Positions 35,801 through 47,872 are shown, counted from the first letter of the stretch. The stretch: 64,000 nucleotides of DNA from Xiphydria camelus (GCA_963678675.1 OY783197.1:22549934-22613933), one strand, 5' to 3'. Numbers and translations are program-made. Notes: generated from the sequence alone by a model not told the origin.

Positions 35801-36442
35801 TACAGAGTTATTCTCTCTCTCACTGGACCTGCAACATAACAGATATAATGTATACGACCTGTGGAACTGTAGTCGATAAGCGTCATTGTTGATTGGTCAT
35901 GGTGGGTAGGAGAGGTTAAGCAGGATCGGTAACTGTAACGATGAAATTCTTAAACTGAGGTAGGTATGCCTGATTCTTACCAGATATTACTCTAGTTCTT
36001 GTTGAAACAAGGAGTATCTATACTGAGAAAAATAACCTGGTGAATTTAACCAAAATCCTGGAGACCATAACCAAACCGTTTGGTGAAAATAATGTGGATC
36101 CTCCATCTGTTTGGTTAAACTGACAATGTCCTCATTAGAATAACTAGACATGTAGTAAAATTACTAAACATTGAGTTAGAATAACTTGATATTTGGTTCA
36201 ACTTACTAGTATTTTGGTTAGAATAGCTAAACTCGTTTAACTGATGCATTTTGTCGTCACAAAACCAAGTTATTTTTCTCAGTGTATCTCTGTTTAAGAG
36301 TTTCATCACTACAGTTGCTGATCCTGCTTAACCTCTCCTACCCACCACGACTAATCAACGATAATGCTCATCGTCTAGGTATAGTTCTACAAGTCGTAGA
36401 CATTATATTTGCTATGTTGTAGGTCCAGTGAATAATCATGTA
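35801..36442. mobile_element. Foldback element with a MITE A copy in its loop
   Basis: The left arm (about 35820-35970) and right arm (about 36290-36435) are inverted copies: gtgggtaggagaggttaagc against gcttaacctctcctacccac, and cactggacctgcaacata against tatgttgtaggtccagtg. The arms are about 140 bp and 85-90% alike by eye. The loop is mostly the A element at 36023-36286. It starts about 70 nt after the exon ending at 35729. Confidence 0.8.
36023..36286 (+). mobile_element. MITE family A copy 4
   Basis: Left end tactgagaaaaataacctgg, right end accaagttatttttctcagt. Internal 'accaaaccgtttggtgaaa' and 'gatcctccatctgtttggtt'. Inserted in the loop of the foldback element. One of the better preserved A copies. 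Confidence 0.8.
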
Positions 36443-37362
36443 TATCAAAAGCAATAAGAAATATTTTTCTAAAATAATTCTCAAGTAGATTTAATATCGA
36501 AGCATCTCTCCGTTCCATCATTTCCACCCTTGTTTTCCTGACGCACCTCGGATAAACACCTACATCCGAGGCCCACCTGTGCGCGCCCTTCCACCCTTTA
36601 ACAGTATAGCCAACTAACTATTTGTACAGTAACTCCACCTCGGAGAAGCCAAGTATACGCGCCTTTATCGCAAACACGCCGATATCGTCAGCTACGGTGT
36701 TGTGGCCTGTCACCTCCAGGACCGTAACTACCCCTGTGCAAACCTCCGACGCGTTACTTTTCCCTTTTCACGTCCTTCGCTTCCGGCCATCGCCTCCTGG
36801 CGCAACCGCCCCGACGCTGCTCGTTGCACAGGCAAATCCGCTTTTCCAAAGGCCGTCTTCAAACTTTTTCTTCTGACCTGACGACGTGGGTGGTATCAGT
36901 AACGACCACCGACTAGGTGCGGAAGAGAAGGTACGCGGAAGGGGCAGGAGGTATAGGAGACGCCGGAGGGATTTAGCATCGAAGCTTTTCGCAAAAGGAA
37001 CGCGTGGAAAAGTTTTGCAAAACGAACTTACGGAGGCCGATGGAAATTGCGACGTGGACGCTCCTGATCCTCCCAACGGGAAACCTCCTCCCCGGGGGCT
37101 TTCTTCTTCCTCTTCCTCATTTTTTCTGCAGAAGTTTCTCTCGGGCGAGGTTTCGGGCTTTGCTCGCGGAGTGTAGTAGTTGAGGCGATGACGTGGCGTG
37201 AAAATGAGGGAAGAAGTAAAGAGGAACTGTAGGTCCTGCTTCTCCTTTTCCTTATCGAAAGTTGTGGAATGAGAATGAGTTACACAATAGTCCGTCCACG
37301 CGTACCTTCCACTCATCTTAGCTTAATTACGACTATTTGCGCATCAGTTTTGTCGAAATATA

Positions 37363-38157
37363 CATGGTGTAAATTTACCAAGGGTCCACTTCCATTTATT
37401 TCTGTTAATTGAAGAGTGGAAGTGTAAAACCGGCTGTGCCAATTTTTCTACTTCGATTTTTTTTGCATGAATATAGTCTATGTTCACATAGAACTATCCA
37501 TGCAAACAAAAATCGAAGTAAAAAATATTGGTACTTAGCCAGTTTTACACTTCCACTCTTCAATTGCCATTTTAGAAAAAAATCTTATGAATAAGTCATT
37601 TGGTCTCGAGGGGAACGTATAATGGATGTAAGTGATTTTTCATAATATGTGTTACTAATGAGATATGAAGACCACCTTCATTTTTTTAAATGTATTTCGA
37701 TTTTTTCGTTATTATAAAAGTTGTTGAGCTCATCGAGATGAACAAAAAATATATAAGGTTACAGGTCCATTCGTTGGACCGTTTGTGAGATATTGTCACT
37801 TAAAGTCAAGAATAAGTAAGAGTAGAAGCAGTTATGTTCGGAGAATTTAGTTACGCGCATCCCGACTTACTCCTGTAGTTTGAGCGAAAATATTTTAGAA
37901 ACGGTCCAATGAATGGGCCTTTCACCTTATGCCTTGTCTGTTTATCTCGGCGAGTACTACAACTTTTACAGGAATGAAAATATCAAGTTCCATTTTAAAA
38001 AATCGAGGTGATCTTCATATCCCGTAAGAAACACGTGTTATAAAAAGCGACTTACATGTATTATATGAACACCGAACAATTTTTATTTGAAAGATTTTTC
38101 GCAACACGACAAACTACGGAAATAAATGAATGTGGCCCTTGGTAAATGTATACCCTG
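37363..38157. mobile_element. Foldback element, about 795 bp, with a nested hairpin
   Basis: TA flanks (37361, 38158). Ends catggtgtaaatttaccaag and cttggtaaatgtataccctg. The arms continue through 'gagatatgaagaccacctt' against 'gaggtgatcttcatatccc', and 'ggtccattcgttggaccgtt' against 'aacggtccaatgaatgggcc'. The left arm is interrupted by the hairpin at 37407-37565, which the right arm lacks. Confidence 0.8.
37407..37565. mobile_element. Near-perfect 159-bp hairpin inside the foldback element
   Basis: Left arm aattgaagagtggaagtgta ... tacttcgattttttttgcat. Right arm atgcaaacaaaaatcgaagt ... tacacttccactcttcaatt. The arms are about 72 bp with a short loop around tatgttcacata. It has few mismatches, more regular than the surrounding element, so it is probably the younger insertion. 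Confidence 0.8.
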
Positions 38158-40531
38158 TAGGTAAATACACTGTTAGATTTATACTTTGAATTCATAATTA
38201 ATGTGTTGGAAGCTTTTAATCAGCAAAAAAATATGGTAAAATAATTGGCAATTTTGATGGGAAAATGCACAAATTCCACAAGGAATATATAGGATATTAC
38301 TTTGACCGCAGTAGTCTCACAATAAAATATCGTAAAGTCACAATACATATCATAAATTCACAATTATTTTTGAATGTCACGATACGTCTTGTAAATTTAA
38401 TGTATTTTTGCACTGCAGTCTCATATTATAAATTTACAAAATACTCCAACAATATATAATACCTACATATAGTACAATTCCATGTCGTACTACTCGATGA
38501 CTGAGTTTGTAACCCTCTTCTTCCAAGAAATGCAGTAACCGCATCCAGAAATACCTAGAAACGTTTCCCTCCCTCCAATTAGCAGAATAGAAATACTCCC
38601 TCCTTTCTCCCTCGCCGAGGAGTGAAGCTGCGCTTTACATCGTTAGAGATCGTACCTCCATTCCACGGCAAAAGGTATACGACTCAGCCTCCCCCCACTC
38701 GCAGATATCTATACTACATCCGAGGCACTGCTTCTCAGACGTTGTAAATACCTGTACAGTAGCGATGCGCCGAGAGCGAAACGTAACGTCAAACTTTTCT
38801 CGAAGCGGACGTACCTATATCGCCGTAGGATAGGAATTGAAAGAAAAGAAACACATTACCCGGTTCTTTTATCCGAACGCGTTTCGGAGCCTCGCTAAGA
38901 AACCGTCAGTCGACGAAGAGTGCGAGGTGAGAGCGTACGGTGCGCTACAGGGCCGAGAAAGCTAAAGGATTTGGGGGGGTTAAAGGCGGAGGGCATTCCC
39001 CCCAGTTCGATACACCACTGCAGCCGTGACAGAGGGGGTAGCTATCATAAATTTCCTGCAACAAGACGCTAACTCAAAGTTTCCCTCGTAGACTCGGTCT
39101 GTAAACCAGACCTCCCCGGACTACCCTCTCCTTGCGCCCTCCAGCTCTCCCCGTAGCTACACCGGTGGCGCGCGTCGAGGTGGAGTAATTGGACAACGCC
39201 TCTATGGAGACGGCGAGTTTGTTATTTTTCAATTTCGTGTTTTTAACGGAACCAGCTCCCGAGAGATTTTCTTCGCTGGAAGTGCACGACCGTCTCTCGC
39301 CCTCCGTCGTTTCTTTCTCCTTTTGTATCTCCTCCCAGGGCCAAATTTCTTTCGTCCCGCGCGCAACGTACAACTTTTGCGATCGTCGCGAACAATCAAT
39401 TCCGATACCTCGAAAACCCCCGCTGTAAGTTCTCGCTCCTCTTGCCCGGTTGGAAAATCGACACGTTTCTCCGTGTTCCCCGATCGTGTAACGTATAGCT
39501 GTACCCCCGAGGAAACTATCCACTCGCTCGTCGAAAGTGTCGAGGCGAGGAGGAACTCGAGCTAAGCCGCGTAAAGTAACTCGATAAGATGATGAATTCG
39601 AGGTCCAAAGTGGCCGGTGAATATATGGCTACTTCTGGGAAGTGCACGGGGAAACTGCACGCCGAGGTGGGTTCGGGAATATTGAACGGAAACGGAAGTG
39701 ACAAGTTCCAACTTCGCTTGCCCTCCCTGGTCCTGCACAATGTAAAAGTTGTTTAAGAAGAGATCGTACCGAGTGGATAACCCTCGTCTCCTCTAGCCCT
39801 TTCCCCCTGGTTTTTCTGTATTTTACTGCAAACGAAATTAAGGAACTTCTCGCCCTCCCACCGCTTGCCGCTACAGGGCGATTCTTTTTCCGTCCGAGTC
39901 CCTACACTTTACACACAGGTAATAATTTATGGGGAGAACTAATTCGAGAGACAGAGATTTGTGGGGTCGACCTATAATTTGGAAACGATTGTAGGTGAAA
40001 TTTTAATGAGGATTAGTTTCCTGACAATATTTTTATAGGGGCTAATTTTTGTTGGGTTAAATTATAAAAATACAATCTTTTGTACATTCAACACCAGTTC
40101 AGTCGATTTTATAACAAATGACGTGGACATCGAATAGGGGATCCAGATGGATATCCGACGTTGATCTTAAGAGTGGAAGAAATTAATGGAAATTTCGGCT
40201 AATTTTAGGCTCTCAATGTCGGATCTTCATTTTAATGTACAATGAACGTATATTGAACCTCCGAGTTGTAGTAATAATACGGCATTGAAGTTCGCAACAG
40301 GTTCAAAATTTCGACCTGGGGATGAACTGATGGAAAGAATACTTGATAAGATTTGTATGAATTGCCTGAGCCTGATCGGATGGCATGGAAACAAAAAGAT
40401 GTAAATACAATACTTCCATGCAAATCTATCGAACCATTTTTTCCATCAGTTCGCCGAACGACGCTGGGCTTGAGTCGGAACGAATGCATGTAAATCGACC
40501 CTTAAAAGTGGCGATTGTACGTTTCTCATAG

Positions 40532-40707
40532 GTCTCTTCAAGCTGCAGGACCTGGTGAAGTCTCCGCCCTCCGCCAAAACGGAAATGTACATACGACAGG
40601 CCGGCCCCGGTTCGTACAGACAGGTCCTCCGTGAGGTGAGGCACAAGGAGATCTACAAGCTCATCGTCGATACGGATCCAGCGCATATGCAGCAGTTCTT
40701 TCGAGCG
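40532..40707 (+). CDS. Grik2-like: Kainate receptor exon: amino-terminal domain, lobe 2
   Basis: Encodes the end of residue 139 and residues 140-197. It continues EEDYG into LFKLQDLVKSPPS. Recognisable family stretches are KTEMYIRQAGPGSYRQVLRE and KLIVDTDPAHMQQFFRA. The conserved pattern is an aspartate-rich strand (IVDTD) followed by the helix that ends lobe 2's first repeat. The acceptor is tacgtttctcatag at 40531 and the donor is a strong gtgagt at 40708. Entry is phase 1 and exit is phase 0, so this exon switches the gene from phase 1 to phase 0 junctions. No stop or frameshift is present. Confidence 0.96.
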
Positions 40708-43700
40708 GTGAGTGCAACCGTTATTTAGTCACAGCTTTAAGTAATCGCAGCAATGGGACGCTTCTAAAAGAAGACACTTTCCACCGCGATCGTCTTCCAA
40801 CGCGACGTCACTCCAAGGGAAGTCCCTACCCCACTAATGATCCGGTACCGTCTCGAACACTTGAACTCGGAGAAACCGCGCCGAGTCTCATCCGCGAAAT
40901 CGGGGTTGCTCCGTTTACCGCGGGATGAGGTACGTTCGGAACTCCTAGGAACTCGTGAGCGAGAGAACGCAGCCGATCACGTCATTAGCGTCCTTTCGAA
41001 ACAAGCTCCCCGGCCTCTCGACCCCCCGCGACTCTCTCCACTTCGTATTTCCAGCCGATTCAAGGAAAACGTGTTATTGGAAGATGCCGATAACGCTGCC
41101 ACTCGAGAAGAGAGAGGGAGACGGAAGTGGAGATGGCCTCTCGCTCTCCACTTTTTAAATAAACTCGCGAGTGAAATCTCTGTGAGAAGGGTCACGGCAC
41201 CGGGGATCAAAGGCCCGAGGAAAATGATCGGATGCTTGGTATCCGAGGAGTCCTGTGGGAGTCTCTCTCTCTCTTCCTCCCTCGTTTCCTTCTCTTCTTA
41301 TTTTCGCAACGATACGCCTCAGTCGGAATTTCCAGCTGCAACGGCACGGCGCGACGTTGCGGGGGTCAAAGGAGCACCGGAAGAATCGATAGCGCGGGGT
41401 CGTCGTCGATTCGGTGCAGCGGAATCCAAAAACCCAGGAAAACGAGCGAGCGATATACGCGTCTCGATCGAGGTGGGGTAGGCCGGGGTGGCGCCGCGAG
41501 AGGGGTGACGGTGAAGGGTAGGGAGGGGCGGGATATTACCGAGGCGGGTTACCATAGGGTTGCACATGTGCAAACTGAAATCCTGGGGGCGAAAGCGTTC
41601 GGGAAGGTGCGGAAGGGCTGGCGGATAGGATGCGGGAAAAATCGACGACCGAAGGAGAATTTCGCGAGGGAGAAGGGGATGTGTGCCGTTATTGAAAATG
41701 TATGGAATGGTTAGCTCTTTCGTATATACGTATCCGGGGTATTCGTCGTTTTTATTGCAAATATAGCTGTAAGATACGCGACATGCATTTATTTATGAGA
41801 ATTTATGATAACTTAAGGCGAGTTTCTCGTATTATTTATGAAAATACAGTAAATGTCTCACTCTTATATCGACATATCGCCGTATCATCTTCGAACCGAT
41901 AGATATGTGCAGGGGGTTACATAGATATATATTCACGTATGGAGATAATACCAACTCGTAGAATCGGGAGCAACTGCACAGTGCAATATGTGGAAGGTGA
42001 AAAGAATCGCTGCGGTTGGCACACGGATGGTCGATATATTGTCGGAGGTGAGAATAAAATATTCGTCGTAGAATTTGAATAATGGCGAGATTCCATATCG
42101 CAAGTTCCTGTGGAATACTTTGTTACGAAGAGCTAGGTTCTCGAAAGGAATTCTATACGTTATCTAATTTTGCCATTCCTAATTAAATGGTTCTCTCTCA
42201 CACACACGCGCGCTCACTCGCTCGCTTACTTAATAATTAACACTAACTCAACCCGAGATTTGCATTTTCAATGTTAGTTCTGAATTTCAATTAGAAAGTA
42301 CACGGCAGAGAATCATATTCAATGACATCAAATCTCCGCACCATTCGATTACACGATGGTATTACATACACACATACACATAATGGTGGATAATTCATAT
42401 TCCACTATCGGACTCGAGAGTGTACCAATGTAATCACATGTCACATAGGATGCTGAATTCAATTCGCACGATCTAGAAATTCAGTCCTCCCCACAGAATC
42501 TAGCCCCAAATATCCATTTCGTCCAATCTATGTATGTATGCTGTTTACATACGCTATATTGCTTCTAATTATTAGAAATAATATAAAGTATACTTAAGCC
42601 CGATAGTGGAATATTATTTATTACACATTTACTGGTCGAAACGTGTAATCGAAATAATTGTGAAGAATAATTCGCCTTTCGCGTCAAAGCAATCTTATAC
42701 ATGCAGGTACATATATTATTTGGACATTGGAATATTTGTTTAAAAATTGAAGGTAAAGATTGATTTTTACCAAACATAATGAATAATCTACAATCATTCC
42801 ATATCTTTTGCATTCACGTTCTCCATCTTCTGTCGTCTGCGAAATTTCCACACGAGTCCACTAGTATAATATTTTATATATTATATTTGCGCAAAACATT
42901 TTCACAACACGGAAAGACTGATACTAGTAAATGTTACTGTATTTATAACAGAACCGGTAAACATAAGGGTTTTCGAATGTTCTTACTGTGCTGAAGAACG
43001 TGCATTTTTTTCTTTAGAAACCAGTCAATTGTAATGTAAACTATCACTGTTTGTTGTTTTCAAAAGAAAAATTACGATACCGCACTGTAAAAACATCCGA
43101 AAACCATCATATATATTCTTTTATTGCAAATGCAGTAAAATTTACTGGTATCAGTCATTGCGTGAACGTTTCTTCAGGATTGGAAAAATACTCATAGCAT
43201 TGCCGAGTTTTCCCTGTGGATAAAAAATCCGGAAGACACGAAGAAAATACCTCATCTTCTCGAACCTTCCAGTTAGCATATACAACCGATCCCGAAGAAT
43301 TTGTATTCATGGAACGGACGTTTAAACGGAGGCACGGTCGGACTTTGTAAATTCTAATTGGGTTTTCCCCTCGGCCACCTCTTCCGCCTTTTTCTCCTTC
43401 ATTCACCCGCGGATACTCCCTTACTTTTCCTCGTGCGAAGGTGCGACATATTAAATTTCTCGCTCGACTTCAAGATGCATCCCTCGTTGCTTCGTCTAGA
43501 AGACAATTTTACCCAGACGTGGGTAGGGAGCCCCAGTGTTTCCATGCAGCGTCTTTCGAGCTCAGTCGCATGCGTAACCCTCCTCCCCCCGGTCCTGTAA
43601 TCAAAAAGGTTCCGGATTTGTGGAGATTGACTCGACCGGGTTTCCTAGACGTTGGAAAAAATGCGGGTATTTGGAAGCTCCCGGAGTCGAAGCTACCAAT

Positions 43701-44177
43701 GGCGAAATTCCGTCCTTTCGTGCACGTATGACGAGTCGTACCTATACTCTGGCTTGCTGAATTGCTGGCTTTTGCATAATTTATAGTTATTCGTTAAGAG
43801 GAATAAAACTCTATAGTTCGGTCATCGCATAAAAAATATTTTTATTTTTTTATTCAATTTGTAATCTGTATTCGTATTAAAATTCAGACAAGAAAGAAAA
43901 TGCTTGAAAAAAGAATTATTCGCGAAGTTATAAATGCGTTTTTCTTTACTGTATTATGACGCCATCGAAAAGCCATTAAGCTATGAAACTCGAAAGTCGC
44001 TTAATTAAGGTCGAAAATGAAGAATAAAAAAATTCAGGGGTAAACAATTTTGTCCAAATTTTTCAAATCTACAATAAAAAATATTAGAGAGAGAACCGAA
44101 TTATACCTAATCAGCTATATAAATTTTGTTATGTAAATATTTAGATTTCAAAGTTTTTGTTTTTCATTTTGTTCCAG
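40708..44177 (+). other. Receptor intron (3.5 kb), non-repeat parts
   Basis: 40830-41700 is GC-rich with a 214-codon open frame of low-complexity Arg/Ser-rich composition that resembles no family. 41750-43150 is AT-rich, with short CA runs near 42200 and 42370. 43150-43740 is mixed. I see no feature I can support apart from the R1 copy at 43836. Confidence 0.6.
43836..44090 (-). repeat. Dispersed repeat R1, copy 3
   Basis: Inverted relative to other copies: ttcaatttgtaatctgtatt, ataaatgcgtttttctttac, atgacgccatcgaaaagcc and gcttaattaaggtcgaaaat. It ends about 90 bp before the 54-bp receptor exon. Confidence 0.6.
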
Positions 44178-44231
44178 ATACTCCAGCTGCAGATGAATGA
44201 CTATAGATATCATTACATGTTCACCACTTTT
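44178..44231 (+). CDS. Grik2-like: Kainate receptor micro-exon (18 codons) of the amino-terminal domain
   Basis: A 54-bp exon encoding residues 198-215, ILQLQMNDYRYHYMFTTF. It is too short to appear as a long open frame and was found by looking for the missing segment between the FFRA and DIETF exons. It matches the family's 'QM-NDY-YHY-FT' strand. The acceptor is a T-rich tract ending tttgttccag at 44177 and the donor is gtaagt at 44232; both are phase 0. Because it is an exact multiple of three and flanked by phase 0 introns, skipping it would keep the frame but delete a core strand. Whether it is ever skipped cannot be told from the sequence. Confidence 0.95.
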
Positions 44232-45280
44232 GTAAGTATTTCACGTAATGCGAGTTTTTCCATACCGAGAAAATAATTGTCCAAAATAAATGTTTCGCTT
44301 AATATATACGCGTAAAGGACTATAGATTTAAATGAAAGAAATTAATCATGGTGTGTATATAAATCGAGTCGAGAAACAACATGACATTCGCGAGATGAAT
44401 TCGAATATTTCTCTAAAAATTTAACTGACGTTTATACGAGGAAGAGCCATGCGAAGCTTTATCTCGCAAAGTGTGCTCCCAAATCCCTCTTTTCGAAGCC
44501 CGAATAAGAATCGTCCAGAAGCGAAGTTAAAATTCAAACGGTAGAGATTAAAGCAGGAAAAGAAGAAGACCTCCGAGCGATTTGCGAAGAAGTCGGGCGG
44601 AGGTACGAGTCTCGTTTGACCGGGGCTTGCAAATTTCAATTTTCAGAGGTACGAATTAATTACTGAAATGCTATTAAATGATGGCGGGTTGGAAAATTTT
44701 CCCCGAAATTTCTCATATACAGTTGCAACCGCGTCTCCATGTATAACAGATTTAATGTATTTTATCTCCTTACGGCGCGGGGGAGGGAGGGGTTGTATAC
44801 AAATCTTGGATATATATTAAAGGAGGTGATTCCGCGCGTGTACTCTCGCCGTGCTTTGGCGAACATCCGTAGATTAATCACAAGGTATTTGCACAGGCTC
44901 GGCTAATAGCGTTTAATGTCCTGGCGTTATGAGGGGCGGGGCCTGTCGCCCTCTTGAAAGGAGATTTAATCGCGAAACGGATGAGACGGTGTCAAACGTC
45001 GTCAAAGAGCCTCGTATTTGAGCTCGTAAGATCCGACCGTACGTAGGCACTGTACGCAGATATCTGTCGATCGAATTCGTCGCGGATAACGTGTGGTTAT
45101 TTCGATAATCCAAGCAAATTCCATCAGCCCACGTGATTATCATTCCATTATTCGTTATATGTGTAATTATTCCCCAGTTCCCCCTAATCCTCTCTCAAAA
45201 TCTGGTTGAAAGAAACATATTCTAACCAGAAATCGTGGTCGATTTTGGCGCCAACAATAATTCTATAATATTGTTCTAAG

Positions 45281-45604
45281 CAGTGAGATTTTGGTTATAG
45301 TAACAAGAGATAAAAATTGCTGCAACCTAGTCAACCTGCAGCATGATCGATCGATGTCCCCAGCCTTTCTTTATATAGTTGACACCACCATGCAGTAATA
45401 TTGATGATCTACTTTCGTGATTAATTCAACTATGATGCATGGCTATCGTGAACTGCAACCCTTGTGCAATAGTTACTATAACAATGCAACAAAAGTTATT
45501 TCAGTTGCATTCATGGTCAGTTTAATCATAAATATGATACTAGCAATCAGAAAAATTCAGTCTTGCGATTATGGTTGGTTTTGCTACTTACTTTTCTTTC
45601 ACTG
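45281..45604 (+). mobile_element. MITE family F copy
   Basis: Left end cagtgagattttggttatag, right end tacttacttttctttcactg. The right 150 bp (gcattcatggtcagtttaat, catgatactagcaatcag) match 45880-46029 closely. The rest of the intron from 44232 to 45280 shows nothing recognisable. Confidence 0.6.
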
Positions 45605-45697
45605 TTAGTGCAATCAAATAACGCTAAACATCCCTACTGTTCTAGATATAGAGGTAATCCAACCTAGGCGCCGATTGAAATTCGGCAACGCTCACCT

Positions 45698-46029
45698 ATA
45701 CGGAGAAAAATAATTGCTAGTGTTAAAAAATATTTCTTTAACCAAGATCATACGATTTCACAAATTTTTAAGAATACAAATTCTTGGTCAAAATACATAG
45801 TCTTGTTTAATGGATATTTTCGTTGGGACAAGAAATTTTTCCTGCGCGAAAAAAAAAAATTGTTTCTTTCCCTTCTAGCATTTCAACCTTGTGGTTACTA
45901 TAGCCATGTAACTAAAGTTATTTCGACTGCATTCATGGTCTGTTTAATCATAAACATGGTACTAGCAACCAGGAAATTTCAACCTTACGATTATGGTTGA
46001 TCTTACTACCCGCTTTTCTCTCAGCGTAT
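45698..46029 (+). mobile_element. Chimeric MITE: family B left half, family F right half
   Basis: The first ~180 bp (cggagaaaaataattgctag ... gacaagaaatttttcctgcg) match family B. From about 45880 on it matches family F (gactgcattcatggtctgtt, tactagcaaccaggaaattt, ending cttttctctcagcg). The ends still pair (gagaaaa / ttttctc). The switch could be recombination or an insertion plus deletion. Confidence 0.6.
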
Positions 46030-46778
46030 AAAGTCAGAATCCCCGTCAATGGAGAAATGCTCGGTCGCCAGTTTCCCCGCGAGGAAAACGTACATTTAAC
46101 GTCGTCGTGGCGCGTGCACACATATTCCCGGATAAATCGTCTCTTCCTACCACAGGATACGTCGCCTAGACGACGCTCGGCAAACGGCGTCGCAACCTGC
46201 GCGATTCGCCGCGAACCAGAAGCGAGCTTTATCTGCTGACCCGACTTACCATGCAGTAGCGGAGGTCGTTCGATGGGGAAAGGCACATTATTTACTTTAA
46301 CGATCCACGCCGAACGATGCATCATCATATAATTATAAATTATAGCGCCCACAAACTTCGCAACGACGCTCTGAGCGCTAGTGGTGCTTCTTCGCGGTGA
46401 TTACTACGGTTTTGCTCATTTTTTCGATCTTCGACGCGGGGGCCTCCTCTCTCCTTCCTCTTCCCTCTCCTCAACGCGCCGCTCTCCGTTTCCTCTAAGT
46501 CGAGACTCGTCGATGAAGGCGCGCTGCGCGGAAAGACTTACGGCGCACTTTTGCGGTCGTAAAAATACCGGCGACCTATTTCGGGGGATATATAGTCAGC
46601 TGGAAATCCTTTTGTTCGCTAACCGCGTTCAGGAGAGAGAATTTTTTTGAATCAAATAAGAAAACATCCCTTGGTCTGCTATCGTATATTTAGTAAAATA
46701 TTTAATTACGTTTATTTTATCAAAAGTTCAATAAAGTATTCAAAAATAGTACCTCTTGACCATTTGAAAGTAGGGTTA

Positions 46779-47604
46779 GGGGAGAGCGGGGCTAGTTGTA
46801 ACACTTTTCTTATTATTACCTATAACTTGGATCTAGTGAAAAAAGTAGAAGATATTTTATCATGAGCATTTAGCTTATTTATTCAGCTACCATTCAAAAT
46901 ATTAAAGTAGTATATTCAATCAGTAAATTAGAAATAAATTCACTTTTAGTGAACAAAACCGCATGTTACTATTTACCCCTTTGTTAGGGCTAGTTGTAAC
47001 AAGTATAAGGCAAGTAGTAACTGAAACGAATTCTTATGATTATTGAGGATAAGGATAATAAAAGACTTATTAATCTTAAGGCTTAACAATTTGTAATACT
47101 ACATCAACGTCATTTCTTCTATTTACGTTCTTAATTAAACATTAGTCTTTCTCAATTACCTAAATACATATATTACAGGTTTTGTACATCCCCATTCTAG
47201 TACACAATAATATACCTGTGATAAAACTTAGATATCGTAAGTTATTCAACATTTCATTTCTCGTTTTATAACATGTTACAACTTACCTCAAGAAATTGTT
47301 ACTTTAAGATCCATATAATTATTTTCACTATGAATGGAAATAAAATGAATAGGATCTCTATATTATTAACAAAACATACTTGTTACCGTGGAAGAATTAC
47401 GTACCCAGTATTACGTAATCACATGTTGTCACATCACACACAAAACCCTCTCTGATGAAGACGCGCAGTTGATTGGCCAATTGCGACCGTTCCCAGCGAC
47501 ACCTATCTTGCCCAACACGCCATTTCATGCATCGCGGAAAATTGCGTCATCCTAAATAACGCCTGTTACTACTTACCCCTGTTACAACTAGCCCCGCTCT
47601 CCCT
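46779..47604. mobile_element. DNA element of 826 bp with GGGGAGAGCGGGGCTAGTTGTAAC-type ends
   Basis: TA flanks (46777, 47605). The 5' end ggggagagcggggctagttg pairs with caactagccccgctctccct at the 3' end, about 24 bp. Subterminal copies of 'gggctagttgtaaca' (46987) and 'ttactacttacccctgttac' (47566) are visible. No transposase frame. Not a full palindrome, unlike the foldbacks. It ends about 100 bp before the exon at 47708. Confidence 0.8.
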
Positions 47605-47707
47605 TACGCAATATTTTTCACGTCTATCTCCATATCGCGTTCAATCAAACCTTCCCAACGATAAGACACCCGAAAATAAACGCGTGAACGCATGCCTTAA
47701 TCGGCAG

Positions 47708-47872
47708 GACATAGAAACGTTCGACCTGGAGGACTTCAAGTACAACAGCGTGAACATGACAGCCTTCCGCCTGGTGGATCTCGAGGAACCGAAAGTAGCC
47801 GAAACGCTGCAACAAATGAAGAGCTTCAAACTCATGGGCCAATCCATCCTGAACAAGACCGGAGTGATCCAG
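47708..47872 (+). CDS. Grik2-like: Kainate receptor exon: amino-terminal domain, lobe 2 middle
   Basis: Encodes residues 216-270: DIETFDLEDFKYNSVNMTAF, then RLVDLEEPKVAETLQQMK, ending LNKTGVIQ. This is the family's 'DIETFDLEDFKY ... NMTAFRLVD' block. Two sequons, NMT and NKT, fit exposure outside the cell. The acceptor is cttaatcggcag at 47707, with a rather weak pyrimidine tract. The donor is gttggt at 47873, weaker than its neighbours'. Both boundaries are phase 0. A TA-flanked transposon relic ends only about 100 nt before the acceptor, so the branch point must lie in that short strip or inside the element. Confidence 0.95.

Larger units (their letters stand above)
36443..40531 (+). other. 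Receptor intron (4.8 kb), non-repeat parts
   Basis: 36500-37350 and 38500-39750 are GC-rich, with overlapping open frames on both strands and no recognisable protein. 38170-38500 is AT-rich with nothing recognised. 39750-40530 contains only the approach to the next exon. The foldback element at 37363-38157 is listed separately. Confidence 0.65.

Noticed and set aside
36768..37316. 182-codon open frame on the - strand
   Set aside because: Low-complexity, GC-rich background with competing frames on the + strand and no family resemblance.
40837..41481. 214-codon open frame
   Set aside because: Arg/Ser-rich, no recognisable domain, in a GC-rich intron where other frames are also open. No splice or start context.
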